This document shows positions 17,912-26,579 of a stretch of DNA of 64,000 nt, piece after piece. Each line of letters begins with the position of its first letter. Position 1 is the first letter of the stretch. The notes under the pieces were generated by a model. That model did not search any database and had not been told where the DNA came from. It saw only the letters and a list, made by a program, of their open reading frames with translations. A program made the position numbers and the translations under genes. The DNA is taken from assembly GCF_011057975.1 (NCBI RefSeq), contig NZ_CP049109.1, positions 2,821,001 to 2,885,000 of the forward strand, written 5' to 3'. Origin of the DNA: Sphingosinithalassobacter tenebrarum (GTDB lineage: Bacteria; Pseudomonadota; Alphaproteobacteria; Sphingomonadales; Sphingomonadaceae).

Positions 17912-18943
17912 ATGCCGAAGGACGACGCCAAGCGCCCCGATCCCGAAGAGATCATCCTTTACGAAAAAGACCCGAAGACCAAGATCGCGACGATCACGCT
18001 CAATCGCCCTGATTTCCTCAACGCGCCGACCATCGCCGCCCGGCTGCGCTATTCGGACCTGCTCCATCGCGCCAATGTCGACGACGATGTGAAGGTACTG
18101 CTGATCCGTGGTGTCGGCAGCAATTTTGGCGGCGGCGCCGACCTGCCCGAGCAGGAGGAAATGCTCGCCGATGACGGCGACTTCTCGCTGCTCCACGAAT
18201 TCCGCATCGGCGAGGACGAGGACGTCAAATATCCGCCCAAGGACAGCTATCGCTATCTCGCCCAGCTGACGCAGCTTTATGCCAACAGCAATTACGGCTG
18301 CCGCACGCTGCAGGATTTCAAGAAGATCAGCATCATCGAGGCCAAGGGCTATTGCTATGGTTGGCATTTCTATCAGTGCGCCGACGCCGACATGGTGATC
18401 TCGTCCGACGACGCGCTCTTCGGTCACCCCAGCTTCCGCTATGTCGGCTGGGGCCCGCGTATGTGGCAATGGGCGACGATGATGGGGCTGCGCAAGTTCC
18501 AGGAAATGGTGTTCACCGGCCGCCCCTTCACTGCCGAGGAAATGGCGAACTGCAATTTCGTCAACAGCGTCGTCCCGCGCGACGAGCTGGAGGCCGAAGT
18601 CGACAAATATGCCCGCGCCTGCGCCGTCACCCGCCCGACCGACGTCGTCTACATGCAGAAGACGCTGTTCGAGATCTATAAGCAGCAGCAGGGCGAATAT
18701 ATGGGGTCGATCATGACCGCATGGCTCGAATCGATGCTGGGTCAGGTGCGCAACGACGCGCACGAACTCACGCTCGACAAGGAGACGTTCGGCAAGGGGC
18801 TGAACAACGCCGTCAAGGACAATGACGAGCTCTATCCGCCCGAATGGCGGCTGAGCAAGGGCGGCCGGATGAAGGGCAAGGACGGCGCGGCCAAGCCCAA
18901 AAAGGCACCCGCGAAAAAGCCCGCCGGCAAGTCCAAGAAGTAG
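17912..18943 (+). CDS. crotonase-family protein, atypical active site and Lys-rich tail
   Basis: A 343-residue enoyl-CoA hydratase/isomerase-superfamily protein, longer than the usual 260. The N-terminal ITLNRPDFLNAP and the oxyanion-hole region RGVGSNFGGGADLPEQ near residue 68 are present. GYCYGWHFYQCADADM (about residue 147) and FGHPSFRYVGWGP stand where hydratases carry their two catalytic glutamates, and neither Glu is there. The last 25 residues are mostly Lys, Ala and Pro. It may do another crotonase reaction such as hydrolysis, ring cleavage or isomerisation. It is divergent from the GntR gene, and the aldo/keto reductase starts one base after its stop codon. Confidence 0.82.
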   Translation: MPKDDAKRPDPEEIILYEKDPKTKIATITLNRPDFLNAPTIAARLRYSDLLHRANVDDDVKVLLIRGVGSNFGGGADLPEQEEMLADDGDFSLLHEFRIGEDEDVKYPPKDSYRYLAQLTQLYANSNYGCRTLQDFKKISIIEAKGYCYGWHFYQCADADMVISSDDALFGHPSFRYVGWGPRMWQWATMMGLRKFQEMVFTGRPFTAEEMANCNFVNSVVPRDELEAEVDKYARACAVTRPTDVVYMQKTLFEIYKQQQGEYMGSIMTAWLESMLGQVRNDAHELTLDKETFGKGLNNAVKDNDELYPPEWRLSKGGRMKGKDGAAKPKKAPAKKPAGKSKK

Positions 18944-18944
18944 G

Positions 18945-19979
18945 ATGCAGTACGCGACGCTCGGCAATACCGGCCTGATCGTCTCGCGGCTCGGCTTCGG
19001 GGCGCTCACCTTCACCCAGGGCAACCGGACGTTGCAATCGGTGTACAAGGTGGGCGCCGAGCTGGCCGATCAGCTGGTCGGCCGCGCGATCGATGCCGGG
19101 GTCAATTTCTTTGACACCGCCGATGTCTATGCCGATGGTGAATCCGAAAGCCTGCTCGGCGCGGCGCTGAAGCCGCATCGCGACAAGGTGGTGCTGACGA
19201 CCAAGGTCGGCAATCGCGGCGTGATCGACCGCGAATTGCTGCACGGCGGACTGTCGCGGCGGCATATCCTCTGGTCGGTCGATCAGAGCCTGAAGCGGCT
19301 CGGCACCGACTGGATCGACTGTTATGTCTGTCACCGCGAGGATAACTTCACGCCGCTTGAGGAAACGCTCGAGGCGCTCGACACCGTCGTTCGCTCGGGC
19401 AAGGTCCGCTATATCGGCTTTTCCAACTGGAGCGCGTGGAAGGCATCGGCGGCGATGGAGTTTCAGCGCGCCAACGGCCTTGCGCAATTCACCCACGGGC
19501 AGATGTATTATTCGCTGCTCGGCCGCGACGTCGAGCGCGATCATGTGCCGATGATGGGTCGCTACGACCTCGGCATGACCGTGTGGAGTCCGCTCGCCTT
19601 CGGCTTTCTGAGCGGCGCGTACAGCCGCGCGGACCTGGAAAAGCCCGACAACCGCTTCTCCGATTTCGACATGCTCGGCTTCGACCGCGAACAGGGCTTC
19701 GCGCTGCTTGAGGTGATGCGCGGCATCGCCGAACGGCGCGGCTGCACCCTGCCCCAGCTCGCCATCGCCTGGCTGCTGCGCCGGCCGGGCGTGACCAGCG
19801 TGCTGATCGGCGCAACCAAGGCGCATCAGCTCGACAACAATCTCGGCGCGGCGGACATGGTGCTCAGCGACGAGGACATGGCGGAGCTGGACGCAGCGAC
19901 CGCGATCAAGCCGATCTACGCGACGTCGCAATGGATCGAACCCGACCGGAAGACCGCCAAGGCGCTGAGGCAGGCCTAA
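18945..19979 (+). CDS. aldo/keto reductase
   Basis: A 344-residue AKR-superfamily TIM-barrel oxidoreductase. The catalytic Asp and Tyr are in FFDTADVYADGESE near residue 50, the Lys in LTTKVGNR near residue 85, and the His in CYVCHRED near residue 126. NADPH-binding WLLRRPGVTSVLIGATK is near residue 275. Its start lies one base after the crotonase stop (TAGGATG), so the two are translated from one message. It would reduce a ketone or aldehyde, or run in reverse; the substrate is unknown. Confidence 0.9.
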   Translation: MQYATLGNTGLIVSRLGFGALTFTQGNRTLQSVYKVGAELADQLVGRAIDAGVNFFDTADVYADGESESLLGAALKPHRDKVVLTTKVGNRGVIDRELLHGGLSRRHILWSVDQSLKRLGTDWIDCYVCHREDNFTPLEETLEALDTVVRSGKVRYIGFSNWSAWKASAAMEFQRANGLAQFTHGQMYYSLLGRDVERDHVPMMGRYDLGMTVWSPLAFGFLSGAYSRADLEKPDNRFSDFDMLGFDREQGFALLEVMRGIAERRGCTLPQLAIAWLLRRPGVTSVLIGATKAHQLDNNLGAADMVLSDEDMAELDAATAIKPIYATSQWIEPDRKTAKALRQA

Positions 19980-19998
19980 TTCCTCCCCCGGGGAGGAA
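19980..19998. repeat. short family B palindrome
   Basis: TTCCTCCCC-C-GGGGAGGAA is a perfect 9-1-9 palindrome immediately after the aldo/keto reductase stop. It equals the outer arms of the family B elements without their core, so it may be a decayed or minimal copy. It lacks a T-run. Confidence 0.55.
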
Positions 19999-20103
19999 CT
20001 TCGGGAACGCATAAAGGGCCGCTACCGGGATGGCGGCTCAACGGCTGGAATTGGAGTGATTAGCTGCCATTGACGGTCCTTGGGACGGCGCTATCGTTCT
20101 GCG

Positions 20104-20649
20104 ATGCGCTTGCTGCTTGTTTCATTGATGATCTGGACCTGCGCAGCTTGCGGCGTGGCGCCGCAGCCCGCGAGCAACGAGACAGTCGCGGCGTTTGAAG
20201 TTCCACTTTCAACAGCCGAAGATCGTGCGGCCTTTATCGCCATTCTTAGGGGAGCTGCAACGGCCGAGGGCGGACACTTGGACGCAGCAAGCGATGAAGA
20301 ACTCCGCCAGACTGCGGAAGCAATGCCAGCGGCAAAAATGTCCATCCATGTTGGCGTATGGAGGGGGCAAGAGGATGAGGAGAATTGGGCCGTAGTAATG
20401 GATCAGGCGGATCATATTGGCCAAGTCTGGATCATGTTTGCTCGGGGAGAGGACGCGGCCCTAGCCAGCCGCTTTCGTGAACGAGCCATGCAGGCAATTC
20501 GCAAACGCTGGCCAGATACCCTATCGCTTCCGATTATCGATCGTCGAACGATACCGTTGCACCGCGATCTTGTGCGAACACCGACAGGCTACAAACTCGA
20601 TCCAGCCGCAGCATCAAAATATGTCAGCGAGCCTCAACCTGCGGGTTGA
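20104..20649 (+). CDS. hypothetical exported protein, possible lipoprotein
   Basis: A 181-residue protein. It begins MRLLLVSLMIWTCAACGVAP, a signal peptide with Cys in a lipobox-like TCAAC setting at residue 16. The mature part is soluble, with no recognised domain. The ATG at 20104 starts the hydrophobic signal; an upstream ATG at 20080 adds a short basic leader. GC content is lower than in the flanking catabolic genes, and no operon partner is evident. Confidence 0.6.
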   Translation: MRLLLVSLMIWTCAACGVAPQPASNETVAAFEVPLSTAEDRAAFIAILRGAATAEGGHLDAASDEELRQTAEAMPAAKMSIHVGVWRGQEDEENWAVVMDQADHIGQVWIMFARGEDAALASRFRERAMQAIRKRWPDTLSLPIIDRRTIPLHRDLVRTPTGYKLDPAAASKYVSEPQPAG

Positions 20650-20679
20650 AACGCATGTCCGCAATGGGTCGTTAGCCGA

Positions 20680-20699
20680 CAGACCCGTTCATGGGTCTG
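20680..20699. terminator. hairpin between convergent genes
   Basis: CAGACCC-GTTCAT-GGGTCTG is a perfect 7-6-7 hairpin just before the stop codon of the convergent phosphotransferase gene. There is no T-run on either side, so Rho-independent termination is uncertain; a stem that protects mRNA ends is equally possible. Confidence 0.35.
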
Positions 20700-20703
20700 C
20701 CGC

Positions 20704-22002
20704 CTAGAGCGCCAGCAACTTCTCCATCGAAGGTCCGAAATCGCGCCGCTCCCACAGGCCGAGGAAGTTCGCACTCATATAGAGCTGCGTCCGCGCAACT
20801 TCGTCACGCTGGAAGCGGGGATCGTGCGGACCGCTCGCAGCCTCCAGATCGGGGATGCGCGCCGCGATCATCGGCGGCGCGTCCATCAGCCAGGCCAGGC
20901 CCATCGTTGCCACGAACATGTCGAAATGCAGACCGAGCAGCACCGGATCGACCCGCGGCCCGCCCGCCGCGCGATATTCGGCGGTGAACAACGTGAGCAG
21001 ATCATCGAGATGCTCCGCCAGCATCTCGGGTTCGGCGGCACTGAGCGCGCCCCACAGCGCCAGCGCGACGTTCATCTGCCCCACCCGGCCCCAGTCCATC
21101 AGCCCGCAATGGAGCTGCCCGGCCTCATCGCGCCAGAACCAGCCATTGTCGACATTGGCGTTCCAGTGCGTCAACGCGATCAGGTCCGAGTGCGCATGCA
21201 GCCGCGCCTTGATCGCGCCTTCCTGTTCCAGCACGCGCGGCACTTCGCGTTCGAGCCGCGTGATGAAATCGGGATGGCGGATCGCCTCGGGAAAGAGATG
21301 CGGATAGCGCCCTGCAAAATCAGCGAAGCGCGCGATGCGGTTGCCCAGCCGCCGCGCATCATAACGGATCGGATCCCCCGCCGCCGCCCGGCCCGGATCG
21401 AATGGAAATTGCGATACAATATCGGCGTCAAGATCGCCGGCGCGATGCGCACCGGCAATGCGCGCAATCGCCGTCACCAGTGCACGATAATGCTCCAGCG
21501 GATCGGCCATCCGCCAGTCGAGGCACTTGTCGTAATGCGGTTCGATATCCCCCCGGCCGAACGCGATCCGATCGGTAATCAGCAGGCCAGTGCCGCTTTC
21601 GCGATGATAGTCGGCGAACAACGCGCGCGGCACGGCGATGGGAAAATCGGGGCTGTGCGACATCGCCGCGAGCAGCACCTCGCTTTCCATCTGATCCTTG
21701 CCCGAATCGCGCACCGGATCGTCGAAATCGCGCGAGAATTTGGCGAACAGGCGCTCGGGCAGGCCGGGCTGCGGCCGGTCATAGGCGACTGAAAGGAACA
21801 GCTTGCGCCCCGTGGACCCGCCCGGACATTCGGCGAATTCGGTGATTGCGCGAACGCGATTGTCTGCGTCCAGAATGCCTTCGGCACGGAAAGCCGCCGT
21901 CAGGAAGTCGATACCAGCCGCCCGAAGCGCCGCGATATGCGCGGGAAATTCCAGCCCGTGGCGGTCTCCCCGAACAGCATCGATGATCGGTATTTGCCCC
22001 AT
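20704..22002 (-). CDS. aminoglycoside phosphotransferase-fold (APH/EcKinase-like) protein
   Basis: A 432-residue kinase-fold protein. LFLSVAYD and LFAKFSRDF in the N-lobe precede LTHWNANVDNGWFW near residue 300 (catalytic-loop position) and CGLMDWGRVGQMN near residue 325 (metal-binding Asp). It resembles the uncharacterised phosphotransferase/ecdysteroid-kinase-like families found in steroid- and fatty-acid-catabolising bacteria. The ATG at 22002 follows GGAGGAGAGACGTGCG; the frame stays open upstream, but the conserved part starts here. It is divergent from a DHA2 transporter. Substrate unknown. Confidence 0.72.
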   Translation of the reverse strand: MGQIPIIDAVRGDRHGLEFPAHIAALRAAGIDFLTAAFRAEGILDADNRVRAITEFAECPGGSTGRKLFLSVAYDRPQPGLPERLFAKFSRDFDDPVRDSGKDQMESEVLLAAMSHSPDFPIAVPRALFADYHRESGTGLLITDRIAFGRGDIEPHYDKCLDWRMADPLEHYRALVTAIARIAGAHRAGDLDADIVSQFPFDPGRAAAGDPIRYDARRLGNRIARFADFAGRYPHLFPEAIRHPDFITRLEREVPRVLEQEGAIKARLHAHSDLIALTHWNANVDNGWFWRDEAGQLHCGLMDWGRVGQMNVALALWGALSAAEPEMLAEHLDDLLTLFTAEYRAAGGPRVDPVLLGLHFDMFVATMGLAWLMDAPPMIAARIPDLEAASGPHDPRFQRDEVARTQLYMSANFLGLWERRDFGPSMEKLLAL

Positions 22003-22093
22003 CGCACGTCTCTCCTCCGCATAGCCGACTACCGGACATGGCGAAGCGGCACCAATGTTCTGTTTCGGAATATTTGGTTTCAGCTTGAAATCT

Positions 22094-22107
22094 ATAAGCA
22101 TGCTTAT
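22094..22107. promoter_or_regulatory. 14-base perfect palindrome in divergent promoter
   Basis: ATAAGCATGCTTAT is perfectly self-complementary and lies in an unusually AT-rich patch between the divergent phosphotransferase and DHA2 exporter genes. It has the size and AT-flanked form of a MarR- or TetR-type operator. No regulator gene is adjacent, so the binding protein would be encoded elsewhere. Confidence 0.45.
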
Positions 22108-22120
22108 TAGATGCCGCATC

Positions 22121-22163
22121 GCGGAACCGCCGCATCCTCTCCCCAATCGATGCGCGGTTCCGC
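22121..22163 (+). promoter_or_regulatory. long leader hairpin before the DHA2 exporter
   Basis: GCGGAACCGCCGCATC pairs with GATGCGCGGTTCCGC around a 12-base loop, with one bulged base. The stem ends 28 bases before the transporter start codon and has no T-run. It could be an attenuator or mRNA-stability stem in the leader, or a second DNA-binding palindrome. Confidence 0.4.
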
Positions 22164-22190
22164 ACTGTTGTTTCGGATCGACTGCACTGC

Positions 22191-23795
22191 ATGGCTACTT
22201 CCGCGCCGTCCCCCACCGCTTCCCGTCCTCGGAGCCATGCACCGGCGGCTCCGGCCGTCGAGGACGGCGCGTTGCTGCCGGTCCGCCATCGCGGGCTGCT
22301 GACAGTCGGCGTGATGCTGGCGACGATCATGCAGATCCTCGACACCACCATCGCCAATGTCGCGTTGCCGCACATGCAGACCAGCCTGGGGGCGACGCGC
22401 GACACCATCACCTGGGTTCTGACCAGCTATCTGGTCGCGACGGCAATCGCGATGCCGATCACCGGCTGGCTTGCCGACCGGATCGGCTCACGCAATCTGT
22501 TCCTGCTCGCGCTTGTCGGCTTCGTGGCGTCATCGGCGCTGTGCGGCATGGCGCAGAATCTGCCCGAAATGGTGATGTTCCGCATGATGCAGGGCGTGTC
22601 GGCGGCGTTTCTGAATCCGCTCTCGCAAACCGTGCTGCTCGACATCAACCCCCCATCGCGACAGGCGCGCGCAATGTCGATCTGGGCGATGGGCATCATG
22701 GTCGGGCCAATCATGGGGCCGGTGATCGGCGGCTGGCTGACCGACAATTTCGAATGGCGCTGGGTTTTCTACGTCAATTTGCCGATCGGCGTGGTCTGCG
22801 CCGCATTGCTCTTCTGGCTGTTGCCCTCGCGCCCGAAACGACGGCGCGGCTTCGATCTCTACGGATTCAGTCTGCTCGCGGTGGGTCTCGCCGCGCTGCA
22901 ACTGATGCTCGACCGCGGTCAGAACGAGGACTGGCTGCAAAGCTTCGAGGTGCAGCTCGAGCTGCTGATCACCTTTGTCGGGCTCTGGATGTTCGTGACG
23001 CACATGGTCACCGCGAAGAATCCGATGTTCGATCGCGAGATCTTCCGCGACCGAAATCTCGTCACGTCGTTGGTCTTCCTCGCGATCATGGGCGTCATCA
23101 TGATGGCGACGATGGCGCTGCTACCGCCGATGATCGAGAATATCTACGGCCATTCGGTGTTCGACACCGGATTGCTGCTCACGCCGCGCGGTACCGGAGT
23201 GATCTGCACAACGGCAGTGGCCGGGTTCCTGATGCATCGCGGGTTCGATCCGCGAATATTGGTGGCGGCGGGCTTTGCCATCTCCGCCTGGTCGATGTGG
23301 ATGATGACCGGATGGGCGCTCGATATGGGGACGACGCCGATCCTCGTTTCGGGTTTTCTGCAGGGGCTGGGGATGGGCTTCGCCTTCACCCCGCTCAACA
23401 CGCTCGCCTTCGGAACGCTGCCGGGCAAATACCGCACCGAGGCAGCGAGCCTGATGAATATCACCCGCAGCGTCGGCGCGTCGATCGGCATTTCGGTGGT
23501 GACGACGGTACTCGCCCGAACCAGTCAGATATCGCACGCGGCGCTGACCCCGCACATTTCCGCCGAAACGCTCGAAACTTTCGATCCCGGCCTGCTCCAG
23601 GCGCTGGGAACAACCGGGCAGACGGTGCTTGCGATGGCAAATGCGGAGATATCCCGTCAGGCCGCGATGATCGGCTATCTCAATGACTTCAAGCTGATGG
23701 CGATCCTCACCAGCTGCGCGGTGCCGCTCGTTTTCCTGATGCGCAAACCCGCGCGTGCGGGCGCCAAGCCTGACCCGTCCGCAGCCGGCCACTGA
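22191..23795 (+). CDS. DHA2-family MFS multidrug/efflux transporter (EmrB/QacA type)
   Basis: A 534-residue, probably 14-helix MFS exporter. DHA2 motifs include LDTTIANVALPHM near residue 50, the loop GWLADRIGSRNLF near residue 90 and the motif C-like GIMVGPIMGPVIGGWL near residue 165. It sits in the inner membrane and exports drugs or toxic intermediates by proton antiport. The N-terminal 30 residues are proline- and serine-rich. It is divergent from the phosphotransferase gene, and its leader holds a palindrome and a long hairpin. No adjacent HlyD-type adaptor is seen, although EmrB-type pumps often have one. Confidence 0.88.
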   Translation: MATSAPSPTASRPRSHAPAAPAVEDGALLPVRHRGLLTVGVMLATIMQILDTTIANVALPHMQTSLGATRDTITWVLTSYLVATAIAMPITGWLADRIGSRNLFLLALVGFVASSALCGMAQNLPEMVMFRMMQGVSAAFLNPLSQTVLLDINPPSRQARAMSIWAMGIMVGPIMGPVIGGWLTDNFEWRWVFYVNLPIGVVCAALLFWLLPSRPKRRRGFDLYGFSLLAVGLAALQLMLDRGQNEDWLQSFEVQLELLITFVGLWMFVTHMVTAKNPMFDREIFRDRNLVTSLVFLAIMGVIMMATMALLPPMIENIYGHSVFDTGLLLTPRGTGVICTTAVAGFLMHRGFDPRILVAAGFAISAWSMWMMTGWALDMGTTPILVSGFLQGLGMGFAFTPLNTLAFGTLPGKYRTEAASLMNITRSVGASIGISVVTTVLARTSQISHAALTPHISAETLETFDPGLLQALGTTGQTVLAMANAEISRQAAMIGYLNDFKLMAILTSCAVPLVFLMRKPARAGAKPDPSAAGH

Positions 23796-23895
23796 CGGGG
23801 CGTCCCCTTCGCCGCTGCGATAGCCGCCGCACCGGGCTTGCCCCCGCCCCGTCTTCGCTGGCACCGACCTGCCGGAGTATTTCAAGGAGCGGATC

Positions 23896-24672
23896 ATGCA
23901 GGTAGCAATCATCACCGGCGCGGGCAGCGGCATCGGGCTTGCCACGGCGAAAATGCTGCACGGAATGGGCATGGCGATCGTGGGCATCGGCCGCGACACG
24001 ACCAAGCTCGAAACGCTCGAAAGGGAAATCGGCGATCCCGACAGGCTCGCGACGCTCTCGGTCGACGTCACCACCGACGATGCGCCGCAACGGATCGTGG
24101 GCCTCGCGCTCGAACGCTTCGGGCGGATCGACTTTCTGATCAACAATGCCGGCGCGGGCAGCCCCAAGCCGCTGCACGAAACCGAGGACGAGCTGCTCGA
24201 CGCTTTCCTCTCCGTCATGCTGCGCGCGCCCTTCCGCCTCGCCCGCGAAGCGATCGTCCATATGGAAGCGGGCAGCGCGATCATCAACGTGACGTCGACC
24301 TATGCCGAGATCGGTGGGCGGCGCGGCGGCGCCTATTCGGCGGCGAAGGGCGGGCTGTCCTCGCTCACCGAGCATATCGCCTGCGACTATGGCCCTAAGG
24401 GCATCCGCGCCAATAATGTCGCGCCCGGCGTGACGATGACCGACATGGTCCGTCACCGGTTCGAGGACGAGATGTTCAAGCGCGTGAACGTGGAAACCAC
24501 GCCCTATCCACGGCTGGCCGAAACCGACGATATCGCCAGCACCATTGCATTCCTCTGCTCGCCCGGCGCCGAAATGATCAACGGCCAGACGATCGTCGTC
24601 GATGGCGGCTGGACCAAGACCAAATATCTCTCGCCGCGCGCGCTCACCTCGAAATGGGTCGAATCCGACTAG
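23896..24672 (+). CDS. short-chain dehydrogenase/reductase
   Basis: A 258-residue classical SDR: TGAGSGIG (residues 7-14), LINNAGAG near residue 81, catalytic Ser134 in NVTSTY, and Tyr147/Lys151 in AYSAAKGG. DNVAPGVTMTD-like NNVAPGVTMTDMV follows. It is an NAD(P)-dependent alcohol/ketone oxidoreductase of unknown substrate. The ATG follows CAAGGAGCGGATC. It is alone on its strand and ends 4 bases into the small membrane protein gene on the other strand. Confidence 0.9.
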   Translation: MQVAIITGAGSGIGLATAKMLHGMGMAIVGIGRDTTKLETLEREIGDPDRLATLSVDVTTDDAPQRIVGLALERFGRIDFLINNAGAGSPKPLHETEDELLDAFLSVMLRAPFRLAREAIVHMEAGSAIINVTSTYAEIGGRRGGAYSAAKGGLSSLTEHIACDYGPKGIRANNVAPGVTMTDMVRHRFEDEMFKRVNVETTPYPRLAETDDIASTIAFLCSPGAEMINGQTIVVDGGWTKTKYLSPRALTSKWVESD

Positions 24673-24851
24673 ACTTCGGATCTGGGCTTGTCGTCAGGGT
24701 CGGGCTGGGGCTCGCTGCGCTTCGCCGCGCCAGTGGCGAACAGCACGAACAACCCGAAAAGGATGCCGAGCGCGAGATTGTCGAAGATGATCCCGAACAG
24801 CGTCCCGGCAAAGATGCTGAACAGGAATTTTCCTCGCCGAGGCTTGTCCAT
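24669..24851 (-). CDS. small hypothetical membrane protein
   Basis: A 60-residue protein with basic N-terminus MDKPRRGKF, one or two hydrophobic stretches at about residues 9-43 (containing Gly/Phe-rich GTLFGIIFDN) and a charged tail PDPDDKPRSEV. The layout of a short basic head, membrane helix pair and acidic tail, plus GAAAGG upstream of the ATG, supports a real gene. It overlaps the convergent SDR stop by 4 bases. Function unknown. Confidence 0.62.
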   Translation of the reverse strand: MDKPRRGKFLFSIFAGTLFGIIFDNLALGILFGLFVLFATGAAKRSEPQPDPDDKPRSEV

Positions 24852-24938
24852 TGCGGGCCTTTCTTCCAGGGTGCGACGGCGGCAAAAGAAACGTTGCGCC
24901 CGCGTAAGTCAACCGCGCCGCCATGCGCAAGGCGGCCG

Positions 24939-26411
24939 CTAGCCGCGCGACCCTACGTCACGCCCCGCCCATGCCGCCACGCGCTCCGCGTCCGGGTCGG
25001 TTTCGACGCGATCGGCCAGAGCAAATATCTTCACCTTGCGCTCGTTTGGCCGATATTGCGGCCACTCTGCACCCCGCGGCAGGACGGGGGTCAGGTCGCG
25101 CACGAAATGCGCATAGTGATCGATCATCCGCCCGCCCAGTGCGGCGCGTTTACCCTTCATCGGCCCGCCACGCGCCAATGCCGCGCGCAGCCCCTTCATC
25201 GGCCAGGTCAGCGTAAGATCGAGCCCGTGCGTCGCCCCGGCAATCGGGTGGCTGTAATCAAAACGGTAAAACCATGTCGGCTGATGCGCCGCATGGCGTT
25301 CGGCGAAATTGCGTGTCGGCATGCCGAAGCTGAAATCGCTCGCCAGCGCGCGATTGCCCGCCTTGTTGTCGGGATAGGCCGCCAGAATCTCGCCCGCCGC
25401 CGCTTCTCCCAGCCCCCCTGTCAGCCGTTCGGCCACTTCGGCCCGCCTGGTGGGCAGGATGCTGCCCGGCATCAGTTCGAACAGTCGCGATTCCTCGCGC
25501 GCGGCTCCGGCGATCAGCGGAACGGGTGCGGTGGGTGCCGCCTGTGCAGCCGCCAGCGATTCGGGCAGCAGATCGCCGTCATACCAGGGCGCAGCGGGAA
25601 TGCCGCCGGGCGTTTCGGCATCGACTGTCCCCTGCGCCTCGAACAGTCGGCGCAGCGGCATGGTTCGCAGTTTCTCCAGGTCACCCTGATTGAGATCGAG
25701 CAGCTCGGCATAGCGACGCGCGATCCGCTGCGCTGTTTCCCGGCTGTGGATCAGGCTCACTGCGCCGCTCTGCATGATCGCGCCGCGAAACAGCGGCCAT
25801 GCGCCTTGCGCGAGCATCAGCAGCGACACCGACATCGAACCGGCAGATTGTCCGCCGATCGTCACTTTTTCGGGATCGCCGCCGAACGCCGCGATATTGT
25901 CACGGACCCATCGCAGCGCCGCGATCTGATCGCCCAGGCCGAGGTTCGACGGGATATCGGGCAAGCCGAGCGCATCGCCGAAATCGACGAACCCTAGCAC
26001 GCCGAGCCGATAATTGATGGTGACAACGAGGCAATGCCCGGTCTGCGCCATCAGGCTGCCGTCATAGGCAGCCCCTCCCCCCGCGAGAAACGCACCACCG
26101 TGTATCCAGACATAGACGGGCAGCTTCTCATCGCCCTGGGTCGCGGGCGCATAAATGTTGAGGCTGAGGCATTCTTCGGAAAAGTCCGGTTCCGCCATGC
26201 GGGCGCGCTTCGCCTTGCTGCCGAACATCTGCGGGCATTGCGGCCCGGCCCGCGTGGCATCCCGCACGTCGCTCCAGCCGGGATGCGGCTCGGGCGCGGC
26301 AAAGCGCGGCGCGCGGGCGAAAGGGATACCCATCCACTTGCGGACACCCGCGCACGCCACGCTCCCACGCACCGGCCCTGAGCCGGTTTCCACCGTCAGC
26401 GCATCCATCAC
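24939..26411 (-). CDS. carboxylesterase type B
   Basis: A 490-residue alpha/beta-hydrolase of the carboxylesterase/cholinesterase type. The oxyanion-hole HGGAF is near residue 104, the nucleophile elbow GGQSAGS has Ser189, and ECLSLNIYAP near residue 80 and WVRDNIAAFGGDP near residue 169 are family landmarks. There is no signal peptide, so it is probably cytoplasmic, unlike the second type B esterase at 32671. Two adjacent ATG codons are possible starts. It hydrolyses carboxylic esters; the natural substrate is unknown. Confidence 0.9.
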   Translation of the reverse strand: MMDALTVETGSGPVRGSVACAGVRKWMGIPFARAPRFAAPEPHPGWSDVRDATRAGPQCPQMFGSKAKRARMAEPDFSEECLSLNIYAPATQGDEKLPVYVWIHGGAFLAGGGAAYDGSLMAQTGHCLVVTINYRLGVLGFVDFGDALGLPDIPSNLGLGDQIAALRWVRDNIAAFGGDPEKVTIGGQSAGSMSVSLLMLAQGAWPLFRGAIMQSGAVSLIHSRETAQRIARRYAELLDLNQGDLEKLRTMPLRRLFEAQGTVDAETPGGIPAAPWYDGDLLPESLAAAQAAPTAPVPLIAGAAREESRLFELMPGSILPTRRAEVAERLTGGLGEAAAGEILAAYPDNKAGNRALASDFSFGMPTRNFAERHAAHQPTWFYRFDYSHPIAGATHGLDLTLTWPMKGLRAALARGGPMKGKRAALGGRMIDHYAHFVRDLTPVLPRGAEWPQYRPNERKVKIFALADRVETDPDAERVAAWAGRDVGSRG

Positions 26412-26579
26412 CCTCTCCCCATCTTGTTTATCATGCGAGGCTAACCGCCGAACGCCCTGGGCGGAAGCAAGCGAGTACGCCTCTGCGATTTATCGCCTCA
26501 CCGGCTGATTTCGCCTTGAGGCGACACCCCCCGCCGCCCATCAAACGCACAATGCAAGCAAACAAGTGAGGATGCGTCC

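Noticed and set aside
22003..22146. N-terminal extension of the phosphotransferase to 480 residues
   Set aside because: The ribosome site GGAGGAGA directly precedes the ATG at 22002, and the extension crosses the AT-rich palindrome and hairpin of the divergent promoter.
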